Assembly: GCA_016286235.1 (NCBI GenBank)
Contig: JAEESJ010000018.1
Coordinates: 1 to 33,698 of the forward strand
Direction of reading: 5' to 3'
Length of the DNA stretch: 33,698 nt
From: Opitutales bacterium
GTDB taxonomy: Bacteria; Verrucomicrobiota; Verrucomicrobiia; Opitutales; UBA9783
The position numbers and the translations under genes are program-made. A model generated the notes under the pieces. The model searched no databases, had not been told where the DNA came from, and saw only the letters and a program-made list of their open reading frames with translations. Shown here piece after piece: positions 19,593-28,666 of this stretch. Position 1 is the first letter of the stretch. Every line of letters begins with the position of its first letter.

Positions 19593-21113
19593 ATGAGTGC
19601 CCTGCTCAAACTGATGACGGGGACGCTCTGTTCAAGAATTCTCGGGTTTTTAAGGGATATTGTTTTTTTCGCCGTTTTGGGATCCTCGCGAGAAGCCTCC
19701 GCGTTTTTGATTGCCTCCGCACTTCCGAATTTGTTCCGACGATTGTGCGGCGAAGGCGCTCTGAGTGCGGCGTTTATTCCCGTTTTCGCGCAACGTTACG
19801 CGCAACAACCGCAAACGACCGCCCGCTTTTTGGACACTTTCTTCACGCGCTTCGGCGTTTGGCTGGGACTTGCCGTCGGTGTCGGAATGCTTGCCTTGGG
19901 TATCGGACAGACGATAACGACATCGTCCAAATGGCAAACGGTACTGTTTTTAACCTTGCTGATGTTGCCGTATTTATGGTTCATCTGCACCGCGGCACTG
20001 CTGAACGGCGCACTCAACGTATTGAATAAATTCTCGCTGACGGCATTTTCGCCCGTTTTGCTAAACCTTTCCTTTCTCGTCGGACTCGCCCTGTGTCCGC
20101 TGTGGGAAACACCGCATACGCAGATTTCGCTTTTGTCCGTCTGCATGGTCATCGGCGGTTTTTGGCAGTACTTTCTCCCGAGACTTCAACTGAAACGCAA
20201 CGGCTTTCGATTAAAGTTCTGTCGGGGAAGCGATGCGGATGTGACGCGCGTCGGACAATTATTTCTGCCGGGTGTTTTCGGAGCGGCGGTCTTCCAGCTG
20301 AATGCACTGCTCGGACGTTTTTTCGCCTACACGGTCGATGACGGCGGCGCATCGTTTCTGTATCTCGCCAATCGTTTCCTCGAATTACCGCTGGGGCTGT
20401 TTTCGTTTTCGATCTTTTCGGTCGTTTTCCCGCAACTGTCGCTTCTTATCGCCAAAGCCGCCACCCGTTCCGCCATGGTCTTGCTTCAAAACGGCATTCG
20501 TCTGTTGCTGTTGCTGTTGATCCCCGCCGCCATCGGGCTGTTTATCCTTGCGGAACCAATTTTGGATCTTTGCTTCCGTTGGGGAAAATTCTCGCAAACC
20601 GACATTCGACAGGTTGTGCCGTTGCTGAAAATTTTCGCGCTCGGTCTGCCTTTATTCGGCTTAACGGCACTGTTCGCACGCATCTTTTACGCGCATAAAG
20701 ATACCAAAACGCCTGTTAAAATTTCCGTTTATACCCTCATCGCCTATGTACTTTGCGCCGTTCTTTTGATGAAACCGTTCGGCGTTGCGGGTCTCGCACT
20801 CGCCTCGGTCTTGAGCAATGCACTTCAATGGTTCCTGCAAATTTACTTCCTACGACAAAAATACTCCGACCTCCGCGGTACGTTGCGCATTTTCCGAAAA
20901 TTACCGTGGCTCGGCTTTATTTTATTCGGGATTTCTCTTTATTTTTCCGCAAACACCCTCCTGCGTCCGTCGGACAAAATCCGCGATGCGTTGCATTTGG
21001 GCACGTTAATAACCACCTCAGTTGTATTTTATCTTATTTTATTAAAAGTTTTCGATAAAACCTCGTTTCGGCAGTTATTAAGCTTTCGGCTGAATGCAGG
21101 AACGGAACAATAA
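19593..21113 (+). CDS. murJ: MurJ, lipid II flippase
   Basis: MurJ (MviN) moves lipid II across the inner membrane for peptidoglycan synthesis. The 506-residue product has the family's usual length and about 13-14 hydrophobic helices. The N-terminal signature is TLCSRILGFLRDIVFFAVLG, then ASALPNLFRRLCGEGALSAA, then FIPVFAQ. Conserved parts further on include LANRFLELPLGLFSFSI and RIFYAHKDTKTPVKIS. It starts five bases after batE and probably shares the operon. It ends four bases before the end of the convergent trmB gene, with no room for a terminator. Confidence 0.96.
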   Translation: MSALLKLMTGTLCSRILGFLRDIVFFAVLGSSREASAFLIASALPNLFRRLCGEGALSAAFIPVFAQRYAQQPQTTARFLDTFFTRFGVWLGLAVGVGMLALGIGQTITTSSKWQTVLFLTLLMLPYLWFICTAALLNGALNVLNKFSLTAFSPVLLNLSFLVGLALCPLWETPHTQISLLSVCMVIGGFWQYFLPRLQLKRNGFRLKFCRGSDADVTRVGQLFLPGVFGAAVFQLNALLGRFFAYTVDDGGASFLYLANRFLELPLGLFSFSIFSVVFPQLSLLIAKAATRSAMVLLQNGIRLLLLLLIPAAIGLFILAEPILDLCFRWGKFSQTDIRQVVPLLKIFALGLPLFGLTALFARIFYAHKDTKTPVKISVYTLIAYVLCAVLLMKPFGVAGLALASVLSNALQWFLQIYFLRQKYSDLRGTLRIFRKLPWLGFILFGISLYFSANTLLRPSDKIRDALHLGTLITTSVVFYLILLKVFDKTSFRQLLSFRLNAGTEQ

Positions 21114-21117
21114 CATT

Positions 21118-21750
21118 TTAAACACAAACCTGCTCCGTCGTATCTTTCGCCGTTTGCTCACCGTTTCTCACACACGCAAACACCGCATGTTTCCCGTTGC
21201 GACCCGTTTTTTCGGCAAAAAGCGTGTCGACCGTATAAAGATGTTCGTCGGTTTGTTCCCAATTCGGATGTTGCGCAACGCAATCGCAAACGGCTTCGAA
21301 GTAATCGCCGTCGTCGGTTTCAAAATGCAGGCGCGCGTTCGGAACGACACATTGAGCCAGTTGCGACAAAAATTTCTCCTGTAACAGCCGATGCTTGTGA
21401 TGGCGTTTTTTCGGCCACGGATCGGGATAAAACACCAAAATTTCGTTCCATAAAAAACCCATCGGCAGGCATTCGAGCAGTTCCTCGGCGCGCGCTTTCA
21501 GAAAAAGGCAATGGGTTAACCCCGCCCGTTGCGCTTTGCGTTCCGCCGCCGCCAGGCGTTGCGAAATCAAATCAATCCCCAGGCAGAACCGTTCCGCATG
21601 CGTTTGCGCGTAACGCACCAAAAAATGCCCGTGCCCGCAACCGATTTCCAGGGTTTTGTAAATTTCTCCCGTCGGCAATAATTGCAGAAGTTTTTCCCTC
21701 AATGCCGCTTTGCGTGCGGCGGTTTGCGCTTCGTAGGTTTCCCGCGTCAT
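21118..21750 (-). CDS. trmB: tRNA (guanine-N7-)-methyltransferase
   Basis: TrmB methylates G46 in the variable loop of tRNAs using S-adenosylmethionine. The 210-residue product has the SAM-binding motif EIGCGHGHFLVRYA, the family signature VFYPDPWPKKRHHKHRL (here with Tyr in place of the more common Phe at the position before Pro), and the FETDDGDYFEAV block. The gene is convergent with murJ and divergent from the giant protein gene, with a 145-base shared upstream region. Confidence 0.94.
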   Translation of the reverse strand: MTRETYEAQTAARKAALREKLLQLLPTGEIYKTLEIGCGHGHFLVRYAQTHAERFCLGIDLISQRLAAAERKAQRAGLTHCLFLKARAEELLECLPMGFLWNEILVFYPDPWPKKRHHKHRLLQEKFLSQLAQCVVPNARLHFETDDGDYFEAVCDCVAQHPNWEQTDEHLYTVDTLFAEKTGRNGKHAVFACVRNGEQTAKDTTEQVCV

Positions 21751-21837
21751 CTTGTTTTTTCAAAAAAAATAAAGGATAATAAAATTGTGTCCGATATATC
21801 CAAGTAACGAAATCTTAAAAAAATCTTCAAAAAGCAC

Positions 21838-21866
21838 TTGACACGATTTTTCTTTTCATAAAAATA
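21838..21866 (+). promoter_or_regulatory. Strong promoter candidate for the giant protein gene
   Basis: A perfect TTGACA at 21838-21843 is followed at 15 bases by TAAAAATA (21859-21866). The whole stretch 21751-21895 is very AT-rich. The start point would leave a leader of about 25 bases. A purine-rich AAAGAAAG precedes the ATG. Confidence 0.55.
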
Positions 21867-21895
21867 GGTGACAGTGTAAAGAAAGTTAAAAGCAT

Positions 21896-24800
21896 ATGGA
21901 ATCGAAAGAAATCTTGAAAGAATTTGCCGGGAAGCTCGCCGGATTGTCGGCGGCGGCAAAAGTGGTTGCCATCGCGGGAGCGGTGAGCGCATACAGCGGA
22001 ACGGGACATGCGGCAGCGGATACCGTTAAGACGGGGAGTCGGTTTATAACAACCGTTGATCGGAGACAGAGTGACACCGTGTCCGACACGAAAAAAGAAG
22101 AAAGTGTTGTCGCAAAGACCGAGATTGCCGCACCGAAAATTTCCGAAGAAGTCGTAAAGACGCTTTCGGCAAGCAAAGCAAAAGACGTTGCGAAAGCGGC
22201 GGATGCGAAAGCGACCAAGGTCGTCAAGGCAAACGTTTCGCCGAAGATTTTAGAGAAGGCGGCTTTGTACGAGCCGAAGAAAGAATCGGTGTCCAAGCCG
22301 AAATACGACACGCGGTTTTATCGTGCGCCCGGCTCGGCGGACACCTCCGATCGCGCGTCGCGCTCTTCGTCGCGTTCTTCTTACTCGTCGTCTTCATCCT
22401 ATTCCTCTTACAATTACAATGAACCGACGGCTGCGTCCTACGTGAAGGGAACGTCCGACGACAGTGCGTTCGGCGAAAACGCTTCCTCTTCGAGAAGCAC
22501 CTCCGTTGCTTCCCGTTCGTCGCGGCGGTCCTATCGTGATTGGGGACGGACGCACGCAAATTCGGACAGTTACGGATCCGCTTCGAAGGATACCGATTCG
22601 AAAAGCAAAACGGACGGCATCGGAAGAAGCGGCGTTTCGACGGATTTCAGGGGCGGCGTAGCGTCGACGGCGTCGGCGTCACAGCCCGTGAGCGCACCGA
22701 ATTTCGGTTTCGGAACGGGCGGTTCGTCTTCCAGACCGACGTCCAAATACGACGAGCAGCAGATCCAGTCTGAAAAGCAGCAGATCCAGTCTGAAAAGCA
22801 GCAGATCCAGTCTGAAAAACAGCAGATCCAGTCTGAAAAACAGCAGATCCAGTCTGAAAAACAGCAGATCCAGTCTGAAAAACAGCAGATCCAACAGGTA
22901 CAAGAGGAAACACAACAACTGCGAAATGAACTGCAAATCGTGCGTGCGGAAAATTTGGAATTAAAGGGTCGACAGGGCGGACTGCAACAACAGGCAGCAA
23001 ATCTTCAAATTCTGCCGCAGGGTGGTGCAGATGTTAATGCACAAGCACCGCAGGCGAATGTTGTGGCGCAACCCGTTCAGCCGGTGGCGCAGGTTGCGGT
23101 ACAAGCGGTGCAGCCTGTCGTACAGCCGGCAGATATACCGCAGGTTGTTGCGGTTCCGAACGCGGGTGTTCCACCTCCGCCGCCTCCTCCGCCGCCCGTT
23201 CCGGGTGCCGGTGTAGCCGGTCAGCCGGTAGTAATTGCGGCACAAGCGGGCGGTGCCGTTCCGCCTCCGCCGCCTCCTCCGCCGCCGCCAGTTCCGGGTG
23301 CGGATCCCAACTTAAATGTTATCGTCGGGAATGGTGCGGTCGTTCCTCCTCCGGCTCCCGCACTGGAAGCCATGGGTATTGTTCGGGTCGTTCCGGAACA
23401 GGCGAATGCCAATGTTGCGCAAAACGGTGGCGGTATCCCCGTACCCCCTCCTGTCGCTCCGAAGCCGGTTCAGATCAACACGCGTGATTTGGCAGAGGCG
23501 TTGTTCAATGACTTCGAACAGGCTAAGCGGGACAAACAGAAAAAACAACAGGAAGATAGAGATAAAGAAGCCAAGGCAAATGAGGAGAAAGATGATCTGG
23601 TTTCGCTTGTGAAGGGGTACGCTGATGTTCTGGCAAAGGGTAGCAGTCAGGAACAACAAAAAGCCGGTATTGAATATTCCAAAGACATTCAAATCTCGCT
23701 GGAGCTTAATCGGGCAAAGGCGCCGTATGCCTTTTACGACGGTTTGATTCGTTTATTGTCGCGTGCAAATGATGCGGCAGCAGCGCCCGGTAACGCAAAC
23801 AAGGAGCTCGTTAAAACCTATAAATCATTATTGAAGGATACGGTAGCTCCGGAAATTCTGATGGCCGTTGATTACTTCGAGACCACCGATACGGAAACAC
23901 TGAAAACAGCGTACGAAAATTGCAAAAATGATCCAAAGTGCAACAAAAGAATGCCCGATTGCCTTGTGGAAATATTCAAAAAGGGCGATTACTGTGCACT
24001 GTGCGTCAGCTGCTTTCAAAAGTACGATATATCGTTGGAAAATATAAGAAAGGGTGTTTTGCGTGATTTGACGGGGTTACTGCTCAAACATATCTGCCTC
24101 CAAAGTAAAGACGGATCCTCCAGGTTTCGTGCTTCAAAGTTTCCGGAGGTAACGGAGCAAATCGTGCGGATGGTTTGTGGAAACGAAGACCCGAATGCCG
24201 ATGAAAATACCAAAAGGGCTTTCGAGAGAGAGGTCAACAAACTCACGGTTGAAATCGAAAATCTGCAGGATGATATTTTGAACAAATCGCTTAATCTTGA
24301 AGCTGAGGCGCAGAAAAAAGATAAGTTCAATCGGGAGAGTTACGTCAAAATGATGCATACACTGAAGCTTTTACAACAGAAGACGTCAGAAATCAATCAT
24401 GCGGCGGATAATACAAGTAATGCAGATACTCTGGATAAAGAACTTTTCTCCGTTCTCGGCGTAGAAAAAGCGCCGGCAACGTGGTATTCGGAAGAGAAAA
24501 TCGAAGAGCTTCTCAAAAGCAAGAAGGCCGAGTGCATCGATCAGACGAAAAAGGCTTCGCTTAACAATAATAATAAAAAGGAGTTGCTTGACAAGTTTCT
24601 CGAATACAGCAGGGTATATATGTTCTCACTCATGAGTGAGGATCAAAAAGCAAAGCCTCAGGTTAAAGCTGTTATTGGCAAGAAAGGTAACCTCAGACTC
24701 AGTCTTCAGAACAAACTCAAAACAATTAAAACGAGGGAGATTTCCGGTTTTAAAGAAAACTTGAAAGCAAAGTGGGATGAGGGAAAGAATCTCTTTAGAA

Positions 24801-26473
24801 ACAAGATCGATCTGTTCCCGAGCGACAAAAACTGGAACGTCCTTTCGAAAGACTCGGATTCTGAGTTTAACCAATTATTCAAACAGTCCGAGACCGCGTA
24901 TGCAGCCGGGATTAAGAAATACAGGGAAATGGAGATTTGGCCCATCGCTTCGAAACTTCGGAATGCCGTTACAAAAAAGGCCAAAACGTTGGAGATTGTT
25001 TTTGACAGAAACGAAAGCGAACTGATGAAAAGCCAGAAAAACCGGGTCACTGCGTTACTGAAAAGCATGTTGAGTTTTTCGAAGAGCACTCAATGGATTT
25101 TGAAAGGCGATTGGATCGGGGAATTTCTGAATGTCTTAACAGCAACACCGCAAGGATCGAACGTGACGGTTCTCCAATTGGAAGGCGAGCAGGAAAATTA
25201 TGTTGTTTTTACGAATCTGAAGCCTCTGCTGAGATGCGTGGATCTCGCAACTTTGTCGTTTAAGTATGCGGAATTCAGTAAAAATTCATTGAAGGATCTT
25301 CGATTGAGCCGTGTGAAACTGACGTTCGATTCGACAAAGAGCAGCACTGTATGCTATAAGGAGGAAGAAAACGGGATTCTTAAACGTTTGAAAGATTCCA
25401 AAGTCGAAATAGATTTTAAGGGCAGTAACCCCTGGGTTTTGGAAGGAGTGAGACCTCCTGAAGCGGTTGCCAGAGGGGGACAACGACAGATCGGCGTCGG
25501 CGAAAACAACGATGCCAATGTTGCATTGGCGAATGATATTTTCAAGAATATCAAGGACAAGTTGAAGAAGAACAATACGGCGGGCAATGGAAACCAAAAC
25601 AACAAGCTGCAGAACAACGGGTTTTGGGCGGCGGCAGCAGCTCAACTTGTCGGTGTGGTCGGTGAGCAGCGCAATGATGTGATTACCGAATTGAATAAAC
25701 AACGATGGGACAATGAAGTAGAAGAGACCGGATACGTCGACGTTGACATTGTCGACGTCAAGCATTCGTTTGGTTCCCTTAAATCGGTGATCAAAGCAGC
25801 CACGGCATGTGCAAATGAAAAACACAAGCCTCTTGTTTTGAGGGGTAAATTCGGCACCGTTGCTTTGGCACCGCAGGATAAGGGTGAAATAGCAGAGGGA
25901 TTGAACGGACTTCAAACCCCGCTCCGAATCGCTTTTTCGTACGATGAGGGGAATGAAGTTGTGCATGCAACGGAAATTCTGGACACGCTTCTCAGGAGAA
26001 AAGCAAGCCGAAACAACCCCATCAGCGTAACAGATACTATCGAGCTGGATCGCATTACGCCGAACGAAAAATTGGTGGAGGTACTTGGACAATTGGAGTT
26101 GGATACGGTGAAGTTCTCCAATTTGCACGATGTCGGAGAAAAAAAGGATCCAAGCCTTCTGACTCCGATGGAGATGCGTGCGAGGAATATGTTTTCCAAG
26201 ATCGATGTACTGAACAGCGAGGAGGCCTGGAAGAAGCTGTTGAGTGAGACACGGGTAGTGGATTTCAGTGAAAATACAATCCCAAATCCGTTTCGGATGA
26301 GTCTTACGGAAATCCTTACAAGAATGTTGCCGAAAGACGATGTGGCAGGTGTTGATGACGGCAATCCTCCGGCTGAGATTAAGAAGCCGAAATTAGAGGA
26401 ATTAAGATTGCCGGAGGGTGTTAATGACCTATCGATTAAGGAAATCCTGCAGAAATTCCAAAATATGCACTAA
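21896..26473 (+). CDS. Giant secreted-like protein with heptad repeats and FH1-like polyproline tracts
   Basis: I do not recognise this 1525-residue protein as a whole. In order: a signal-like N-terminus (hydrophobic at about 14-35, ending GHAAADT); a Lys/Ala-rich region; a Ser-rich region (about 154-230); six identical QQIQSEK heptads (288-329) running into a better coiled coil to about 357; a Gln/Val/Pro-rich part; two tracts of nine and ten prolines at 426-434 and 456-465, each closing with VPGA, as in formin FH1 domains; further proline motifs to about 525; a charged helix; a cluster of six Cys between 676 and 706 (CKNDPKC, CALCVSC); long charged helices; and a C-terminus with Leu-rich strand-like segments. 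Lys, Asn and AT content rise in the second half. It has its own promoter and terminator. An effector acting on host actin or its partners is an attractive but unproven reading; a surface or structural protein is the alternative. Confidence 0.75.
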   Translation: MESKEILKEFAGKLAGLSAAAKVVAIAGAVSAYSGTGHAAADTVKTGSRFITTVDRRQSDTVSDTKKEESVVAKTEIAAPKISEEVVKTLSASKAKDVAKAADAKATKVVKANVSPKILEKAALYEPKKESVSKPKYDTRFYRAPGSADTSDRASRSSSRSSYSSSSSYSSYNYNEPTAASYVKGTSDDSAFGENASSSRSTSVASRSSRRSYRDWGRTHANSDSYGSASKDTDSKSKTDGIGRSGVSTDFRGGVASTASASQPVSAPNFGFGTGGSSSRPTSKYDEQQIQSEKQQIQSEKQQIQSEKQQIQSEKQQIQSEKQQIQSEKQQIQQVQEETQQLRNELQIVRAENLELKGRQGGLQQQAANLQILPQGGADVNAQAPQANVVAQPVQPVAQVAVQAVQPVVQPADIPQVVAVPNAGVPPPPPPPPPVPGAGVAGQPVVIAAQAGGAVPPPPPPPPPPVPGADPNLNVIVGNGAVVPPPAPALEAMGIVRVVPEQANANVAQNGGGIPVPPPVAPKPVQINTRDLAEALFNDFEQAKRDKQKKQQEDRDKEAKANEEKDDLVSLVKGYADVLAKGSSQEQQKAGIEYSKDIQISLELNRAKAPYAFYDGLIRLLSRANDAAAAPGNANKELVKTYKSLLKDTVAPEILMAVDYFETTDTETLKTAYENCKNDPKCNKRMPDCLVEIFKKGDYCALCVSCFQKYDISLENIRKGVLRDLTGLLLKHICLQSKDGSSRFRASKFPEVTEQIVRMVCGNEDPNADENTKRAFEREVNKLTVEIENLQDDILNKSLNLEAEAQKKDKFNRESYVKMMHTLKLLQQKTSEINHAADNTSNADTLDKELFSVLGVEKAPATWYSEEKIEELLKSKKAECIDQTKKASLNNNNKKELLDKFLEYSRVYMFSLMSEDQKAKPQVKAVIGKKGNLRLSLQNKLKTIKTREISGFKENLKAKWDEGKNLFRNKIDLFPSDKNWNVLSKDSDSEFNQLFKQSETAYAAGIKKYREMEIWPIASKLRNAVTKKAKTLEIVFDRNESELMKSQKNRVTALLKSMLSFSKSTQWILKGDWIGEFLNVLTATPQGSNVTVLQLEGEQENYVVFTNLKPLLRCVDLATLSFKYAEFSKNSLKDLRLSRVKLTFDSTKSSTVCYKEEENGILKRLKDSKVEIDFKGSNPWVLEGVRPPEAVARGGQRQIGVGENNDANVALANDIFKNIKDKLKKNNTAGNGNQNNKLQNNGFWAAAAAQLVGVVGEQRNDVITELNKQRWDNEVEETGYVDVDIVDVKHSFGSLKSVIKAATACANEKHKPLVLRGKFGTVALAPQDKGEIAEGLNGLQTPLRIAFSYDEGNEVVHATEILDTLLRRKASRNNPISVTDTIELDRITPNEKLVEVLGQLELDTVKFSNLHDVGEKKDPSLLTPMEMRARNMFSKIDVLNSEEAWKKLLSETRVVDFSENTIPNPFRMSLTEILTRMLPKDDVAGVDDGNPPAEIKKPKLEELRLPEGVNDLSIKEILQKFQNMH
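22757..22882 (+). repeat. 21-bp tandem repeat, six units (heptad-coding)
   Basis: Six tandem 21-bp units encode QQIQSEK. They are identical except for the last base (AAG in units 1-2, AAA in 3-6). A seventh, diverged unit starts at 22883. Near-identity at synonymous sites points to recent expansion and likely length variation between strains. Confidence 0.95.
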
Positions 26474-26506
26474 ATATTCTGCGTACTAAAAAACGGTGGC
26501 AATAAA

Positions 26507-26545
26507 AAGCGCGGGCTACAAAGGTCGTCCGCGCTTCTGCTTTTC
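26507..26545 (+). terminator. Rho-independent terminator of the giant protein gene
   Basis: AAGCGCGG at 26507-26514 pairs with CCGCGCTT at 26529-26536, extended inward by a G-T and a C-G pair, with a ten-base loop and a T-rich tail. It lies 34 bases after the stop codon. Confidence 0.8.
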
Positions 26546-26837
26546 TAAGGATACTTTTCATAATAAACGAAACAAAACGGATACGGGTTTGTTTCGGCGA
26601 ATTTAAACCATCACCGATCTCACACTTTTAAAGATACGGCATGTGAACGAAGGCATGCCGTCGGAACACCTGTGCCACTCGGTTGCATTTCCCGCTTTTT
26701 CAGACCGTTTTGTTGATTTTTTAACGATTTTGTTTGTGTTGTTTTTAAATTACTCTCACAATTTTTCGGTTTTCACTCACGCTTTTCGGAAAATCGTAAC
26801 CGTCGGAAGAAAATTTCGAAGTAAGCTTTTAAACGTT
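26546..26837. other. Intergenic region with one palindrome
   Basis: With the terminator before it, this makes a gap of about 365 bases. It contains a perfect inverted repeat, ACGGCATG at 26636-26643 and CATGCCGT at 26654-26661 with a ten-base loop and no T-run. A possible frame at 26643-26924 runs antisense into mnmE and is not supported. Confidence 0.55.
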
Positions 26838-28355
26838 CTATTTCCCGATACAAAACTTCGAAAAAACCTTATCCAAAACCTGTTCGTAATCCACGCGCCC
26901 GACAATGGTTTCCAGAGCACGTAACGCTTCCTTTAAATCCGCCGCCAGGCAATCGTCAGAGTTTCGTTGTTCCAAAAGCATCGAAGCGTGTTGCAACGAT
27001 TGGTACGCCTGACGCAACGCTTCCGCATGTCGTTCGTGCACCAAAAATCCGACGTTCGAAACGTCTTCGTAACGTTCATCCAGAAATTGTTTCAACCGTT
27101 GGCGCAACAGCGGCAAACAGGCTTCGTCTTTGAGAGAAAGCGACAAAACGGACGATGGAAAACCGTCGGACGATATTTGCTTTTTCTCTAAATCGGATAA
27201 ACATACGGCTTCCCTTTGTTGCATTATTTCCTTTTTCTCAAAAACAGACCCCTCTGCTTCTTTATTCCCTGCTATCGTCGAAGTACTTTCTGCTTTTGCC
27301 TTTAACATTCGGAGTACATCGTTGGCATTTCGAAACTGCTCCGCCACTGAAAAATGCAATCCGCAGTCGACTTTATTGAGCAAGATAAGCACCTTTTCGG
27401 CTGGCAATTTTCCCTTTAACGCCTCCAAATCTCCATTCCACGGTTGCGAACCTTCAATGACCCACAGGATTAAATCCGCCTTTTGAAGCTGTTCCCGCGC
27501 CTGTTCAATGCCCAGGCGTTCGATGTCGTTTTCGGTATCGCGCAAGCCCGCCGTATCCACCAAACGCAGGGCGTAGGGTTCGAGCGAGAGGGTTTCGGCA
27601 ATAAAATCGCGCGTCGTCCCGGGAACGGAACTGACAATCGCGCGTTCAAATCCAAGCAATCGGTTAAAAAGCGTACTTTTCCCGGCATTCGGCAAGCCGA
27701 CAATTACCGTCCGAATACCGTCTTTCAGAGGAACATAAGCTTCGTGTGCGCGCAAAAGGTGTTCAATGGTTTGTATGAGAGAATTTTGCTGCTCCAAAAA
27801 ATGTTTGCGATTCTCCTCCGGCAAATCTTCCTCCGGAAAATCCAGATACGCCTCAATCACGGCAATTTGATCGGTTAATTGTTGAATAAACGCATCGATT
27901 TCCCGACTGAACGATCCCGATAACTGCTTTTGCGCCAAATTTAACGCTTTTTCCGATTGCGCATGAATGACATCCGCAACCGCTTCGGCGCGACAAAGAT
28001 CGATTTTGTGATTGAGAAACGCGCGGCGCGTAAATTCCCCGGGTTCCGCCTGCCGACAGCCGCGTTGAAACGCATCTCTTAACATCTGACGCACAATCAG
28101 CGGATTGCCGTGACAGGAAATTTCCAACATCGGTTCTCCCGTGTAGGAAGCATTTTTTTCAAAAAACGTCCAAACGACCTCATCCAACGATTCGCCCGAA
28201 ACCGAACGGTAAAACCCGTGATACGCCCGACGCGGTTCGAAGGTTTCTTTCTTAAAAATTTCCCGCACCAACCGTTCACATTCCGAACCGCTGAAACGTA
28301 CCGTCGCGATGCCCGAAACGCCGTAAGGGGTTGAAAGTGCCGCGATGGTATCCAT
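26838..28355 (-). CDS. mnmE: tRNA modification GTPase MnmE
   Basis: MnmE works with MnmG to install carboxymethylaminomethyl groups on U34 of tRNAs. The 505-residue product has the N-terminal folate-binding domain (DTIAALSTPYGVSGIATVRF), the helical domain, an inserted GTPase domain with GLPNAGKSTLFN (G1), GTTRD (G2), DTAGLRDT (G3) and LNKVD (G4), and the essential C-terminal FCIGK. Typical proteins have about 450-460 residues. The extra length is a charged, low-complexity insertion of about 50 residues shortly after NKVD. The gene starts at the edge of the DnaA-box cluster, and mnmE is an origin neighbour in many bacteria. Confidence 0.97.
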   Translation of the reverse strand: MDTIAALSTPYGVSGIATVRFSGSECERLVREIFKKETFEPRRAYHGFYRSVSGESLDEVVWTFFEKNASYTGEPMLEISCHGNPLIVRQMLRDAFQRGCRQAEPGEFTRRAFLNHKIDLCRAEAVADVIHAQSEKALNLAQKQLSGSFSREIDAFIQQLTDQIAVIEAYLDFPEEDLPEENRKHFLEQQNSLIQTIEHLLRAHEAYVPLKDGIRTVIVGLPNAGKSTLFNRLLGFERAIVSSVPGTTRDFIAETLSLEPYALRLVDTAGLRDTENDIERLGIEQAREQLQKADLILWVIEGSQPWNGDLEALKGKLPAEKVLILLNKVDCGLHFSVAEQFRNANDVLRMLKAKAESTSTIAGNKEAEGSVFEKKEIMQQREAVCLSDLEKKQISSDGFPSSVLSLSLKDEACLPLLRQRLKQFLDERYEDVSNVGFLVHERHAEALRQAYQSLQHASMLLEQRNSDDCLAADLKEALRALETIVGRVDYEQVLDKVFSKFCIGK

Positions 28356-28380
28356 ATGCTTATCAAATCCGGAAAACGGT

Positions 28381-28632
28381 TTATTCGCAAGTGCACATCC
28401 ATTGTGAACAACATGTGGATAAATCGGAAATAACGTGCATTGAAATTGTTGATAACGAAAGAAGATGGATTTTTATTCACCGCCGCTCTCACTTATTCAC
28501 ATCACATTCACAACGTTTTTTCCGTCGCCGTTGCCGTTCCCAACAAGGATTTGCGATTAAAAATGAGGTTATTCACACGTATAAGAAGACGGTTAATTTT
28601 TAAAATTAAAAATCTATTCTTATAAAAAGCTC
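28381..28632. other. Candidate replication origin (oriC): DnaA-box cluster with AT-rich tract
   Basis: Three 9-mers match the DnaA-box consensus TTWTNCACA exactly: TTATCCACA on the minus strand at 28414-28422, and TTATTCACA on the plus strand at 28493-28501 and 28569-28577. Near matches with one difference lie at 28381-28389, 28403-28411 (minus), 28447-28455 (minus) and 28473-28481. Beside the last box is an AT-rich tract (about 28592-28629) that would suit an unwinding element. The whole sits in the 311-base divergent gap between mnmE and folE-folB. The same region must also hold the promoters of both genes. A DnaA-regulated promoter is the alternative reading. Confidence 0.6.
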
Positions 28633-28666
28633 TACGGTTTCGTCGAAAAATGTTAGAAGAAGAACA

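Noticed and set aside
22757..22882. Repeat array as a possible CRISPR
   Set aside because: Units are contiguous 21-bp repeats without spacers and are in frame inside a coding region.
26643..26924. 93-codon plus-strand frame after the giant gene
   Set aside because: Its last third is antisense to the conserved C-terminus of mnmE and it has no ribosome site.
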